Assembly (NCBI RefSeq): GCF_050908995.1
Contig: NC_135126.1
Location: forward strand, 13,888,001 to 13,952,000
Direction: 5' to 3'
DNA: 64,000 nucleotides
DNA from: Andrena cerasifolii
Lineage: Eukaryota > Arthropoda > Insecta > Hymenoptera > Andrenidae
Positions 22,280 to 34,120 of the stretch are shown here, piece by piece. Below the pieces are notes generated by a model. It worked only from the letters and a program-made list of their open reading frames with translations. It searched no databases and was not told where the DNA came from. How positions within the stretch are numbered: the first letter of the stretch is position 1; the number at the start of each line of letters is the position of its first letter. A program made the translations under genes and the position numbers.

Positions 22280-24060
22280 TAAAGGCATTCATATACCACT
22301 GAATACATAATGTTGCCGCGTGCAAGGAGCCCGTGTCGCGTTATGCCCCGTAATCCACTGTATTTCACCGTTCGCGACTAGAGCGCGAAGGTGGGGGAGG
22401 TAGGGTAGGGCGAATAGGAAAGTGAAGAAGACACGGGGGGCGCTGGAGAGTAAGAAGAAAAGGGCCAAACGCGAGGAGGAGTCGCTCGGGGCGCTCTTGC
22501 AGGAGTTCTTGGGGGACGCGTGCTTTTGTAAATATGACAACATCCACGCCCTCGTCTCGGAGCCGTCGAGGGGCCGAAGGGGTTGGTGGGGCGGAGGGGG
22601 GGGGGCGCTGGAGAGCAAGGCGGAATAAAGAAAAAGGACGCGTTCGAGCAGACGACTACGGGGGTTGGGCACGAAAGGAATATACAGTTCGGTCTCTCGC
22701 GCGACATACGAGTTATCGATACCATAACTCGAGGAACTTGGATACATCCTCGTCCTCTTCGACGACGCGTCCCCCCGGATCGTTGTCGTCGCTGTTGCCC
22801 TCTCGCCTTTCCTCCCCCCGCGCCTCTCGACTGTATAATGCTCGAGCCGTGGGTAACTTTTTTATTTATCGGCTTCCTCGGAAAATCTCTTGCCTGCCGT
22901 TTCCTCTTCGGCGCCCTCGACCTCTGGACGCTTCCGCGTACCCCGTGCCGCGTTTCCTGTCCTCGCGGCCCGTCCATTTCTCCCGGGCTTCCTTCCACGC
23001 AACCGACAGCCACCCCACCCTTCCACACCTTTTGTTCTCCCGGTTACGATTTGCTCGTCTTTTTCGTCCCGTCTTCGTCGCCTAACCTTAGGTCTCCCCT
23101 CCTCGGCCCCGCTTCCTCCCTATCTTTTTCCTCGCCCTCTCTTCCGCCTGTCTTTAGCCTTGTTTTTCCGTGTCGCTCCCCACGCCTCCCTCCTCCAGCG
23201 ATTCCCCAGCCCTATTCCACGGATTCCGGCACTGTCTCTTCCCTCCGTGTAGAGCTAATTGTACTCGTTGCTTCTTGTCGTCGCAGCGAACTCCGACGTC
23301 GTTCTTAGTTGCAGAGCTGGAAACTGGGTCTCTCTTAACTGGGTTGGAGTGGTGGGCGTCGGTGTTTCTGCGTGCGCCACTCGCCCGTCCCGGTGTGGAG
23401 ACTCGCGAGCACGCGGAGCGATGCACGCTCGCGTGTAAGTACAGTGCCTGCTCGTACACACGCCGAAAGGGTAGCGGGGAGGACGCGCAAGGGAACGGGC
23501 GCGGCTGGAACGGGGCGCGGGGCGGCGGACGACGCGGACTTACCCTGAATTTAAGCCAACGTCTTCTACTTGAACGCCGCGTGAATTAATCGAGTTAATT
23601 GTTGTGTACTCTAACCCGCCCCCGCACCAGACCCTCCCTCCCCCCCACTTCGCCGCTTCTTTGCGCTTAATTAGACGCGTTCGGCTACGGGAGGAGAGCA
23701 AGTTAAACGGCGTTTAGTACGATATGACGAGGGGCCGGTGTTTGACTTTCGGTATCCTTTGGCCGCTGATTAAAAATCGGCCAGCCGCTCCCCTGGAGAT
23801 TTTTGGTAATCTTGTCGCAACGGCTCCTCCGATGCCCTTTGTGACGGCCGACACGGCCGCCGGGAAACGAACGAAAGGGGATTATTCTCCGCCTTTAATT
23901 TCGACGAAGACGGGCGAGGGCTTTTTACCGAGGATAATTCGGTTGGGAAGGGCGCGGGCACTTCCGAGGAGTGCCTCTTTGGATTACTAATTTCACATTT
24001 TCAACGGGGACACCGCGGGCGCCGGAACCTTCCTTCCACCTCGGAGTTTTCCTCACACTT
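22280..24060. other. Longest GC/CpG-rich block; no gene assigned
   Basis: The most GC- and CpG-rich part of the window. Up to five overlapping open stretches occur (216 codons on the minus strand at 22378-23028; 183, 241, 120 and 139 codons on the + strand between 22534 and 23589), in mutually exclusive frames. The translations are low-complexity, rich in Pro, Ser and Arg, which is what random GC-rich DNA gives. The block could be a CpG-rich promoter and untranslated first exon or a regulatory element. It contains a 10-base G run (22596-22605) and donor look-alikes, such as CGTGTAAGTAC at about 23431 on the + strand. No TATA box or initiator could be fixed. Confidence 0.45.
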
Positions 24061-24794
24061 TGCTAATACATCTGGACACGTGATCAGTCGCTTCATACTT
24101 TATTTGTGGACTGAAAGTAATTGCGGGTGTTTCTTTTTTTTTTAATTATGTAACAATGAGGGGGACTCGTGAAATCTTTTCTTATGTGTACTTTTGTGGT
24201 GTGCAGTTTTAATAGGAAATGGTCTTGAATTCATCTTGAAAATCCAGGGCCTTCTTTTCATTATAGCCTCGATTTTTTAAATGTTTCTATGTATCCACTT
24301 AACAGTTAGAAACTTCCTCCCGACTTTGTAGAATCATAATGTAATCTACTTCCTAACCAATGACCAATTGAAGTATTTGCAGCGCGAAAAGAACAGCACC
24401 AAATGTAGTAATTTTGGAATGCTAATGAAACCAGCGTTAACAAAATGTTTTTAGACATATGTGCAGGGTATTTTACTCACTTAAAATGTACATGCTAATT
24501 ATAAGGCGGGGCGAATTTTCCAAATTTGGGGCTGCCCCCTTTTTGCATCAAATTGTATAAAAATTCACTTATCTCAGCTAAATAATTACATTAAAGACCA
24601 TTATTATGTTATAAAACTATGTATTATTAGTAAAAAGGAGTACAAAAAGGGAGCGAGTACTAGTATCCTTATAATTTGAGACTGGATTATCGAATCTGCC
24701 TCTTTCTTTCATCAATCTACTCAGAATTTTTTTAACATGCAATATTACCTATAAATCAATTTTAAATAATTATGGAGCTACCTCCCTTTTGCAG
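24061..24794. other. No gene recognised; AT-rich interruption
   Basis: AT-rich DNA separating the GC-rich block from the coding relic that follows. It ends in CTCCCTTTTGCAG, a good acceptor look-alike whose last base is 24794. Confidence 0.5.
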
Positions 24795-25159
24795 CAGTCT
24801 TCAATTTTTTTCTACCGTGACATCCAGCTAGCTATTACTAACCTTCTCAAAGATTATAAAAATAAATATCCATCTGATCGATCTAAAGGTTATAAAAATA
24901 AATATCCATCTGATCGACCTAATGGAAATCCTTTCTCACTGAATGATATCACGCGTCTTCGCCCCAAAATTCAGCTACAATTCATTAAAACAGCTTTAAC
25001 CTTCGTCCTGATGCGTTAAAATATGAAGGAGTCCTTCGCGGTTCCCTAAATTCCCCTGGCATCAGCAACATCGATAACAGCGAGTCACATCAACCCTCGC
25101 GTCAACATCCGACCGAAGGCATGCTCCGAGGAAAAAGAAAACGACTGAAAGATTTATAA
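24795..25159 (+). pseudogene. Frameshifted coding relic of unknown family
   Basis: I do not recognise the protein. After the acceptor-like CCCTTTTGCAG ending at 24794, one frame is open to about 24998. It reads IFFYRDIQLAITNLLKDYKN and later FSLNDITRLRPKIQLQFIKT. A single-base deletion around 24996-25000 moves the sense into the next frame, which continues smoothly as NLRPDALKYEGVLRGSLNSP and ends GMLRGKRKRLKDL at a stop at 25157-25159. The two frames join into one plausible protein segment of about 120 residues, with mixed charge and sensible codons. Inside it, a 36-bp in-frame tandem duplication repeats YKNKYPSDR with GC-poor codons. Duplication plus frameshift suggests a decayed exon or retrocopy. 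A live gene with a sequencing error is the alternative. A chance open stretch is less likely, because the sense is carried across the shift. Confidence 0.4.
24854..24925 (+). repeat. 36-bp tandem duplication
   Basis: Two copies (24854-24889 and 24890-24925) differing at a few positions. The unit is in frame with the surrounding coding relic and encodes a 12-residue repeat around YKNKYPSDR. Confidence 0.9.
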
Positions 25160-27760
25160 ATTACATCGACCATCGGCAAAGGGGGCAAGCCGGCCCTGCG
25201 TCAACGGGCGTCGATAAAGATTGCCCTTTAATCTTCCTCCCCGTACAACACGACGATACATCGTTATTAGCTTGCCTCGACGTGGCTCCCATTTTCCCTG
25301 ACTCACGTAGAAAGGAGATTTGACACTTGCCGTACGATCTAACGAGACCGTCGCCATATAGATCTGTCATACGTGTTACGCTCAACCTTTCGTGCACATG
25401 GCAGGAAAAGAGGAACGGGGGGAAGGTGAGAGAAGCGAAGAGGTAGGGAACATGGAGGAGGACGTGAAGCGAGAAGAGGGCAAAAGCAGAGAATGCAAAC
25501 AGAGAACACAGAAAGGAGCAACGACACAGGGCACACCGGCGAACCTTTAGTCGGCTATTAATTTTGTATTTCGCTTAAACATGCGACGATGGGACTGCAC
25601 CAGACGGAAATTCATTTCCCAGCGTTCCCTCTCTCTTAGTGCAGCGAAGCGACCGCGACTCTTATTGGATTCCCCGACCAAGAGAGGCCTCGCTCTGCTC
25701 TCAGTTACAGAAGCGGTTTATCGAAAGTTTAAATTATTTCACCGCACGATGCCGACCAACCGGGAGACAGGGAGAAGCGACTGATTCTCTGTCAGGCTGA
25801 GAGAACCGGGATGGAGAACTTGGGAGGGAGGAATATCAAAAACGAGGGTGGCAGACGTGTGAAGGAGAAAATAAAGGTGATTCAGCTTGGGATGACTTCG
25901 GTCGAGCTTGGCTGCTGGGGTCGTTTAAGGCTTTAACGCGTTCCGTACCACGTGCACCACCGGTGACCCACGGTACTTATTAAACACTGAAACTTTTACT
26001 GAAAGAAAAAAGGTATTTCTCATTTCGCTGTGAAAATCGAAATCAAACAAGAAACAGCTGAAATTACGAAACATGCAACACAAATACTATGTTTCTACAA
26101 TTAAATACTTATTATAGCTTTACGAAAAATCTAAATGTTAGCTTCACCTATTAACTGAGGAGGAATCCTTTGAATATTTGTTTGCGTTAACTATATTCAC
26201 TCGTCATTTTGTCCAAAGTATTATACCCGCACATTGAGAAATGTGCCTCGATTGAAAGTTTAATATTGGTATCGTATAACTTCAAATTAATTAAATACTT
26301 CGAAATTTTTAAACGAATAGAGAAGGATACGAGATCCGTCTGCAAGTTAGACGAAGAAGTTACTTCAGAGGCCTTTCGTACGGCGCGGCGAGCAGAGGAA
26401 ACTCGAAGGGGATGAGATTGCATATGAGAGATAATATAGAATAGTCTTAAAGAAAAGGAGGAAATCGAGAGTTTAAGAGAGCCCACGGGAATGGGTAGGG
26501 TCGCGACTTGGCGAGGGAGGGGGCGCGAGCAGGCGAAGCTGCAAAAAGAATTGAAAGAAACAACCGAGGGACACGGTAGGACGGCAGGGGCCGGGTAAGG
26601 GGGCGAGTGTAAGAGAGTCTTTCGTCAAACGGGCGCGGTTGGTTCCTGTCTTATATATGCCACTCTCTGTCTCCCATCTCGGAAAATCGATGTCCCGCGA
26701 CCTGGAACGAAATTCCACGGGAGATTCCAGACGACGGACCGTTTTCCCAGAAATTCTCACGGGTTAATCGCGAATAACGGCCGCCGCTACAAGCACGATG
26801 CTCGCTCAGCTATTCGCAGAGCTGGACGGGTGACTCGGTCGTCGCAGGGGTGGAAGGATCACGGGGAACAAGGGAAAGAAGATGTGTTGGAATCCCGGTT
26901 GGAAACTGCACCGCGGAACATGTAAAATGCGGGCCAACCAGCCGCGTGTAAACAATAAATCGAGTCCGTGGGGCAGGCCAATTATGCCGTTCGATCGACG
27001 GAATTATTGATGTTCGATGCGCGGTTCCGGCAGCCGATTCCTGGGCCAGCGACGACTTGCCCGTGCTCGCGGATACGGAAATTGAATTTTCTCGCTTGAC
27101 GAATTCGTCGTGGCCTGTGCACCGTTGTCTGCGCGCGGCGCGGAAATTCCCTTGGACGTTTTTGCGCGGACGGAACAAAAGGGACGGACAGGGCGCGTCA
27201 GTCGATGCCCGGCCACGCCAGACGTTTAATTGATCATTTTCTGGCCGCTGAATGACGTGGAAATTGTTCGTTCGGGGCGGATGGCCCGCCTCGTTATTGC
27301 CCCGGGAATATCGTTATACGCCCGGAACTTAGCGGTTGACTAATGCGATCTTGATCCTCGACGCTTTGAGCTTGGGTCGCGTTTGCCCGACCGTTTGATT
27401 GCGGTCCAGGGCGGCCCCGACACTCTGCGCGACCACTGCCTTTGCGCTCGGGCAAATAGCGGAACGAGCGTTTGTTTAATCGATTCGACGCGATGGGCCA
27501 GGGCTCGATAAAGACACAATGATTGTGGAATTGTGTCGCTAGACTGCCAAGAGGAAATTCTGCTCAATGACGCGCACTGTGCCTTCCAGAGATATAGTGG
27601 TAACGAGATTCCTGGGGGTTCAAGGATGCAAATGTGTTCTCTGTCGCCAATTAGCTTGTCCCAGAAGTAATACGGTTTTTTGACAGCTGAGTTTAAAACC
27701 ATGCATGTAACTCTTCGCGATCGTCGCTTATCTGTTTCATATAAACAGGGTGTCTGGATA
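25160..27760. other. No gene recognised; GC-rich with AT-rich centre
   Basis: GC-rich, CpG-rich DNA at about 25160-25960 and 26350-27560, with an AT-rich gap around 26000-26340. Overlapping open stretches on both strands (for example minus 26810-27178 and 27340-27702) have no recognisable domain. The 27000-27560 part has the mixed texture of the other candidate regulatory blocks. Confidence 0.45.
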
Positions 27761-28744
27761 GGTTGGTGCTAAATTAATCTACTGTCATCTAAAATTTAGT
27801 GGAGAGGTTTAAAAATACTATGGAGGAATGTGGGCAGACCTTTCATACCTAATAATAATAATTTTTTACATCATAACTGTACTCTTTGCTATTCTCTCTT
27901 CGACGCTCCAAACTCAACTCTGCTCTACTTGCTGTTGATCACCTCCGCACTTTTCAAGATCACACTCCACACATCCATGACACGCGCCACCGCACACATT
28001 CACACAAAATTTCCACGTGCATTCCAAGAATCCTTCTCAAATGAACGAGGCGAATAGAAAACAGGAAAAAAGAAGCTGAAATTATGAAAGTGTTTGTCGA
28101 AGTGCTACTTTTTATGGTCATATCAAAAACCAATAATTCTGGAGTACATTGGACGATTTAAACACCTTGTCTTCTTATCTATGCAGGAGGGGGTTGACAT
28201 TTGAAATACAGGTAACCAAAAAAAAAATGTCTTTTCCTGTTTTCTTTATTTTAAACAAAGTCAGTTGTGAAGATGAATTCTCGGGAACGAATCCCTGCAA
28301 TACTCCATTTCTCTTTTACCCGCCTATCTATGGTTCCACTTTTGAGTAAATTACGCCTTTACGCTACCATCGTTCCAATTCATTTCATAAATGGTCTGAG
28401 ATTCATGTCGAGTGACTGAAGAAACGAATGCAAAGTTCTAAGGCACTTATAAATTAAATATTCCTGCACTATTTTACTCTCTCTCTTAGGTTTTTTCAAG
28501 TTTTCATGAAATATAACCCTTTATTAATTTTGCGATATATATATATATATATGCAAACCTTCACCTCAAATTATTAATTTAATGACACATTAATATTGCT
28601 CATTAAAATGAAACCTCATATTCTATTGAACAGGTAACAGAACTTCATTTGGTGGTGGTTTTCTTCAAAATTTACGAAGGGATCTTTTTCTTTTTCATCA
28701 AAATATCTGCTCTTTTCTTCTTACAACGTTGTATTAGAAAGTGG
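27761..28744. other. No gene recognised; AT-rich
   Basis: AT-rich spacer with a TA-type microsatellite at about 28536-28552 (GATATATATATATATATATG). No supportable gene. Confidence 0.5.
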
Positions 28745-29140
28745 TACGTATGAATGTTTGTGAAAAATGGGGAAAAATGTGTAGGATTTTGGCTGCAAGT
28801 TATGCAGAACCCATACGCATAATTTTGAGGCCATTCGAAGGCGATGAATATTTCTCAGGTCAGTTGTCCTCCGAGCTTCAAGTCCTTCTCTCAGATCCAC
28901 TGTCGTTTATTCAGAATCAATTACGACCATGAATTCGTTGTCGTCAGTTCCAGTGGACGGTTCAGAGCGTTCCTTGTCTTCGAGAGAAAAATCTCCCTCT
29001 CTGAATTTCCAGCCCCATTTTTCGCACGCGGAATCGTCAACAGCATCCCCTTTGCACGTATCGCAAACGATTTTGCATGTTTCTACGGTACTATTCTCGT
29101 GGTTATGTGAAAACGGCAGACAATGCCTGAAATACACTTT
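28745..29140 (-). pseudogene. Mariner transposase N-terminal remnant
   Basis: Read on the minus strand, the translation contains GDAVDDSACEKWGWKFREGD, then FSLEDKERSEPSTGTDDNEF, then MVVIDSE. This is the first helix-turn-helix region of mariner transposases (the conserved pattern CQ-WF-KFR-GDF-LEDK-RSGRP). Upstream residues (STVETCKIVCDTC) correspond to the preceding helix. After a stop following DSE the same frame continues weakly, and a further block reads KLCVWVLHNL, matching the KLDVWVPHEL segment that follows the second helix-turn-helix. Between them the second helix-turn-helix is scrambled. The DDE catalytic domain is absent nearby. It is therefore a dead, truncated copy. Neither terminal inverted repeat was found with confidence. 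Confidence 0.82.
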
Positions 29141-30043
29141 ATCCGCAGCCGTCCTTGTACTCGAAATCCCGCGAAAGGAATAGCTAGGTGTAAACTTATC
29201 CACCTTTGTAGAACGCGTTTACCATTCAAATACACTTTACAATCAGGATTTACCAACTACATGAGCAAATACAATCGGGATATGTATATCTACAATAAAG
29301 TATGAAATAAAGCGAATTGAATCTTCGTAGGTTTGCAAGTTTTGTGGCGCATGGTTATAAAATAAAGTAACAGAGAGATGCGAGTGCTTTCCAATCTAAA
29401 CGCAAGATGGCAAATTTCAAGTGTTCTCGTTCAGTACGCTTCAAGTTTTTATTTACTCAATCAAATTAGAGGTGAATCATCTGTGTTGAGTGATTACACT
29501 TTAGATATTTGATTCATTCTCTCATAATCGTTTTGCTTTGAAGAATATAGTGCGATGGTATGAAGACCTTTTACTGAATATATTTATTTGCATCTAGAAA
29601 TTGAACTGTACTTAAAAACAGAAATCGGTACGCTTTGGATATCTCAGAAGCTTACTGAAGAGCACAAACAACTGTGATTTAAGTCGTGTGGAAGAATGCT
29701 AGAAAGATTGCAATGTAGAACATCGGACGTGATAAATTATACTACAATTAGTGGCATAACGTGGATATGCAAATGTGAAGTCGCTATATGAACGAGGTCA
29801 CAGCCAGGGAGCAGGCTATCAGAAGATGAGCAACCAGCAGGCTTAGTGAAATAATTAAGCAGAAAGAAAAGTTATGTACTGCTATCTACCGCGTCAGAAA
29901 TTGTTTGCCACAAATAATTCAGTTTTTAAAGATTTTACAACACTTATTAGGCTGATATCTATTCTCAAAATATACAGATCTGCAATTACTTAAAACATAC
30001 TCCCCACAAACTGCAAATAATAAGGTGTACCCTGTTCATATTC
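29141..30043. other. No gene recognised; AT-rich
   Basis: AT-rich spacer between the mariner relic and the TTAA-flanked element. Decayed remainder of the mariner 5' end may lie at 29141-29300, but no terminal repeat is visible. Confidence 0.5.
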
Positions 30044-30047
30044 TTAA

Positions 30048-30759
30048 GGGGTCAGTCCACTGTGAAGTCGTGAAAAATTGTCACTTTTTAGGATTTATTT
30101 TTTAGTAAACGGAACGTCCAACGTAAATAATGTTTTTTCTACTTATTAATACACTCATTGACGGGATAAAAAAATCTATTTTAAATTTTTAACAGTTTTT
30201 TTTTAAATATATATCGCACTGAATTGAGCGCCTTGAGAAAGCAATGTAGTGGTGGTGCAGGTGATTCCGGGATAACGACGCATTTGAAACTAAACTCAAA
30301 GTGTTTTGTAATCATTATGAATGTGGTTATCACCGGAACCAGGATTATTTTTACTGATATAAAGTTAACAAAATTTCGGAGGTTTGTAGTTTAAATGTCG
30401 AAATATGGTGAGTTTTTCAATCATTGTGCCTTGTACAAAGTATGAAACGGTTAATCAAAAAAGGTTTCCGTGGTCCCGGCCATAGCCACTGATGTGCTGA
30501 ATAACGTGTAAAAATTTCAGACTGATTGGTCAAATAGTTCTTTTGCCATCACTTGCACCAGTCGAAAAAATGTTGCTTTGAGATAATAGCGCGGGAAGTT
30601 TTAAAACAAATTAAATAAACTCTTTTAATTTTTTTTTGTATAATATAAGAGTAGCTTAATAAATACCAAAAAGATTTATCGCATTATATGTTGCATCTAC
30701 GGAGAAAAAAATCTTTAAAAATAGCTTAATTTTTCAAACCGTCACAGTGGACTGACCCC
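30048..30759. mobile_element. Complete 712-bp TTAA-flanked non-autonomous DNA element
   Basis: The left tip GGGGTCAGTCCACTGTGA at 30048 has its exact reverse complement at the right tip ending at 30759. TTAA lies immediately outside both ends (30044-30047 and 30760-30763). TTAA target duplication is the signature of the piggyBac superfamily; the tip sequence is not a known one to me, so that assignment is an inference. There is no open frame long enough for a transposase. Terminal repeats are perfect over 18 bp and then diverge (AAGTCGTGAAAAA against CGGTTTGAAAAA). A truncated copy is at 11041-11208. Confidence 0.85.
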
Positions 30760-30763
30760 TTAA

Positions 30764-33700
30764 ATATTACGAGTTTTGTATAAATGGATAATTTTACAAA
30801 CGAAGAAATTTCAAGACACTTGAACGGCCGAGAAAAATTAATAATAAAATTTTGACGACTGATTTCAACGAACGCCAATTTATAACGAAATTACCCCAAA
30901 CATCGTGGCGCGGCATTTCCCTCTCACCTAGAACCACATTCATCAGAGGAAGGGAGTAGCAGAAATGGAACGAGCTTTTTCGCGAAGAGTTCGAGGCACG
31001 ATTTTTTCCCGATAGTTCTATCATCGAGGGGGTGGGAGAATCAATCAACGCGAATCGCGGGAGCAGGCGGTTCGGTGCGTTTGCCAGGTCGTTCAATCGC
31101 GCCTGGACAGTAATCGATATTTACACGGGGATCGGCCCAACTCACAGCCGGAGAGTACTCGTGTCGCCCGAAATTTCAATGAATAAAGTGACCAGTGTGT
31201 CACCCTAAATTTTCACACCCCACGGCGAAAAAGGGGTGAGCATAGGGGGAGGACCAGTTGGCTGTATCCCCTTACTGCGAATTACCCCCGCCAAGCTTTA
31301 TGGCTTCCGTTTAACCCTAACCCATAGAAAAGTGACACAGTGTTCGCGCGGAAGTGAAGCGGGGACACGGTCCTTTAATATTTCTCGGCGTGGTCGTCAT
31401 TGCGCGGTTGTAATCGCGGGAAGGAACGTTTGAGATGAGCTCCGGGTGAAAAGTCTCCTAATCCCAGTCTGGCGCAGCTTGATCCGCGTCTTTCAGCGAT
31501 TTTCCAGGCAGGAGGCCCGCATCCTCTTCTCTGACCAAGCGTGTCCAGCCACGCGAGAGATACTTTATGAAGGGCCGTCTATAAATCAGAGGTTAATGAC
31601 GGTAGCCGGGGATGATAATTGTCCCCGTGGCGGCGCCGTTGGCGCGCAGGAATTCCTCCCGTCCGATACGCGATAAAATTAATAGAAGTCGGGCGACGTT
31701 GATATCGTATTGTATAATACGAGGTCAGCATGAATTATGGTAACCGATAAAACAGTTATGCACGCATACGATTCCTTAATAAGCGGTTGATAACACCGGA
31801 CGCGTATAAATCATTCGCGGTAATTGCCGCCAACCATACACTTGCACCGTGTACTTAAACCCGAACGGGGAAGATTGAAAAGCACGCTTTATTCCCCCTT
31901 GTTAAAGGGATCGAGGAGCAAGCGATTTTTAACGGGGTTTTCGGAATTCTGTTTGAACTGTAGGACAGTCGTTGGTTCCTTGCGAGATTGAGTGTGAGGT
32001 TTTTAAAAGCAGTGCATGGAATATCGCTGGCTGTTGGCGAGATATGAATCAAGAATTATGCGTCGCGCTTAGGAAAGGGGTGTTTCACCGTTACGTTCAT
32101 GCCGGGAAGCTTGGTGCTGGATTAGACGACGCAGCTGGGCCCGCATGGGTCGTTTATAAAACGGGCGTTCGAGCTGGGGTCATTGAATTAAATAGACGTG
32201 TTTTTGCTGGTGTCAATTATACTATTAGGAACGTATTATTAGCAATTAGCGTGGATCATAGATCTCGAACGCTGTAATTGTGCCTTTTTTTCTCGACGCT
32301 GTGCTGGTGGAAACTGTACAAAACTGGGTACATTCGAAGGCTCTGCTAAACGGATTCTCGTGAAATTTGTGATTTAAAGAATACCTGAATTGATTGTTAT
32401 CAATATTCACACAGCAGAACCTAATTCTTACGTTTGTACGACAGGGGAAAGAACAAGTGAAACAGGAAAGCTTTTCACAAAACTATTTAGTTCTTGCTAT
32501 ACGTGATAAACCGCGCGTTTGTCGTTCGGAAGACGGTAGAGCTCTGTCTGTTCTTCGCGTAGAAGGTCTCGCGTTCTTCTCGGTTGTGTTTACCTATCGC
32601 TAATATACCCTCCAAAAATGAAGCAACAGGAATAAAAAATTTGCAATCAATTGCCATCGAAATGAGTCTTCATTAACCCGCAAAAGTACTAAGTACTGTC
32701 AATCTAGGGAGGAAAATACACGGCAATAATGTTACTGACAGGCTCCTCGGATCCGACCAGGCGCAGTCATTGGAAAGACACCATAATCCTTCGTGATCGC
32801 AGGTTTGGACCGATGGAAGTGCGCGCAGCTATGTAATCGAAATTGCATTATCAATTGCAGAACGATTCACAATCAGACCAGTCCCGGAGTTCAAGCAAAA
32901 CTAGATGGCAGAAATAATTGCAACATCAGCTGACGTTAGCTGTAAATTCCAGACTTTGGTCGCCATCTGTCACGCAAACTTGGCGCCATACGCTCCGGTG
33001 GTTTCTTACCAATCTATAGCCGGCCGTGGAAAGTTTTGTCCTCTTGCATCCCCCCCCACCACTGCTCCCAACATTGTGCAGTCCGCCGGAGGAAATATCG
33101 CGGCTTATGTATCATCAACAAATAATTACAGGCCTCGCCTTCTTTCATTGTACGAGGCGGCAACTTTTTATCTGGGCAAACTTTTAGCGCGTAAAGATGA
33201 TACCCGGAGTCTTCTAAATGGCTGGAAGAAACTACGCAATAACGATATTTCACGCCCGTACATGACTATTCCTCGCTGGTTCGCACGTAAATGCGCGGCT
33301 GCCTCAGCGAGGGAACTTTTCAATTTCGCAAATTAAGAATACCCTTCAGCTGAGCTCGTTAGGTTGCTGAGAGCGATCAATCAGTAATTTACCGACGGTT
33401 AAAACCTCCTTTAAAGTGTTTAGGTCTTTAGGGGTAGAATGGGGGCATTGGGGAATGCAATTAGTGAAAATTGATTTATTTGCAAGCTACGAAGATATAG
33501 TAGACGAAAAGCCTGTACTACGGGTCAAGGCCATCAGGTTGCCCAGATAAGCGTTATTTAGTTTTGTATTGTGCGTGCTGATAAGTAGTGGCGATTGATG
33601 AGGACATGGACTATTTAGCGTTTAATCTACTTACACTAACTTCGTTTGTTTTATGCAGATAATGTGCAGTGTGTATAATTTTTACAATTATAGTTCCTTG

Positions 33701-33938
33701 TTATTCGCCATTTCAAAATAGTAGACAATTATTTTTTATGAATTAAACTGTTATATATTGTTGCGTTTGAATTTGCTGTCAGATTATTAGTCGCACTGAT
33801 TTTAATGTCGATTATTTTTTTTTACATAATAAGTAATAAGTAAAACGTAGTTCTCACGAATTATTTACTTGATATTCTCATCTACTTATTGTTAGTAAAT
33901 AATTATGTGACTATTGGCTCATACATATGTTCACTCAG
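30764..33938. other. No gene recognised; GC-rich blocks and AT-rich spacer
   Basis: Mixed and GC-rich DNA spans about 30880-31680 and 31960-32270, with TAAT-containing and CpG-rich texture like the other candidate regulatory blocks. A 143-codon open stretch at 32905-33336 (+) has no recognisable domain. 33340-33938 is AT-rich and empty. Confidence 0.45.
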
Positions 33939-34120
33939 TTATTTAGAACTGCTACTGAACTTGCAATACCAGAGCAGAATGAAAATATGTACCATAAATG
34001 TTCATCCATTTCTAAAACTGAAAGTGACGTTAAAGTCGATGCAAAAAATTCTAGTTCAATATTAAATTCCTCATTTCAAATCGGACAACTTTCTCGTATC
34101 CCCAAAAATTTAAGATATAG
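33939..34120 (+). CDS. Possible internal coding exon, unknown protein
   Basis: I do not recognise the product. The segment is preceded by an acceptor-like GTTCACTCAG (ends 33938) and followed by a strong donor, AG then GTATGTGATT (intron would start at 34121). In frame it gives 60 codons with mixed, sensible usage, including LFRTATELAIPEQNENMYHK early and SFQIGQLSRIPKNLRYR at the end, and would stop in phase 2. The frame is also open upstream through an ATG at 33927 and runs on after the donor to 34199, so splicing is not proven. The acceptor is only moderate. No partner exon could be chained to it with confidence, although coding-like segments follow on the same strand at 36935-37579. A chance open stretch in AT-rich DNA is the main alternative. 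Confidence 0.22.

Noticed and set aside
23535..23555. Resemblance of ACCCTGAATTTAAGC to the 5' part of 28S rRNA
   Set aside because: Only about 15 bases match with one deletion; flanking sequence is unrelated.
22378..23589. Several open frames of 120-241 codons
   Set aside because: Mutually exclusive frames on both strands in very GC-rich DNA; Pro/Ser/Arg-rich translations typical of stop-depleted sequence.
27753..27775. GGATAGGTTGGTGC, similar to a mariner terminal repeat
   Set aside because: Match stops after the GGTTGGTGC core and no opposite end with TA was found within a few hundred bases.
32905..33336. 143-codon open frame on the + strand
   Set aside because: Composition is ordinary and it has a start codon, but no domain, neighbour or splice signal supports it, and an overlapping minus-strand frame exists.
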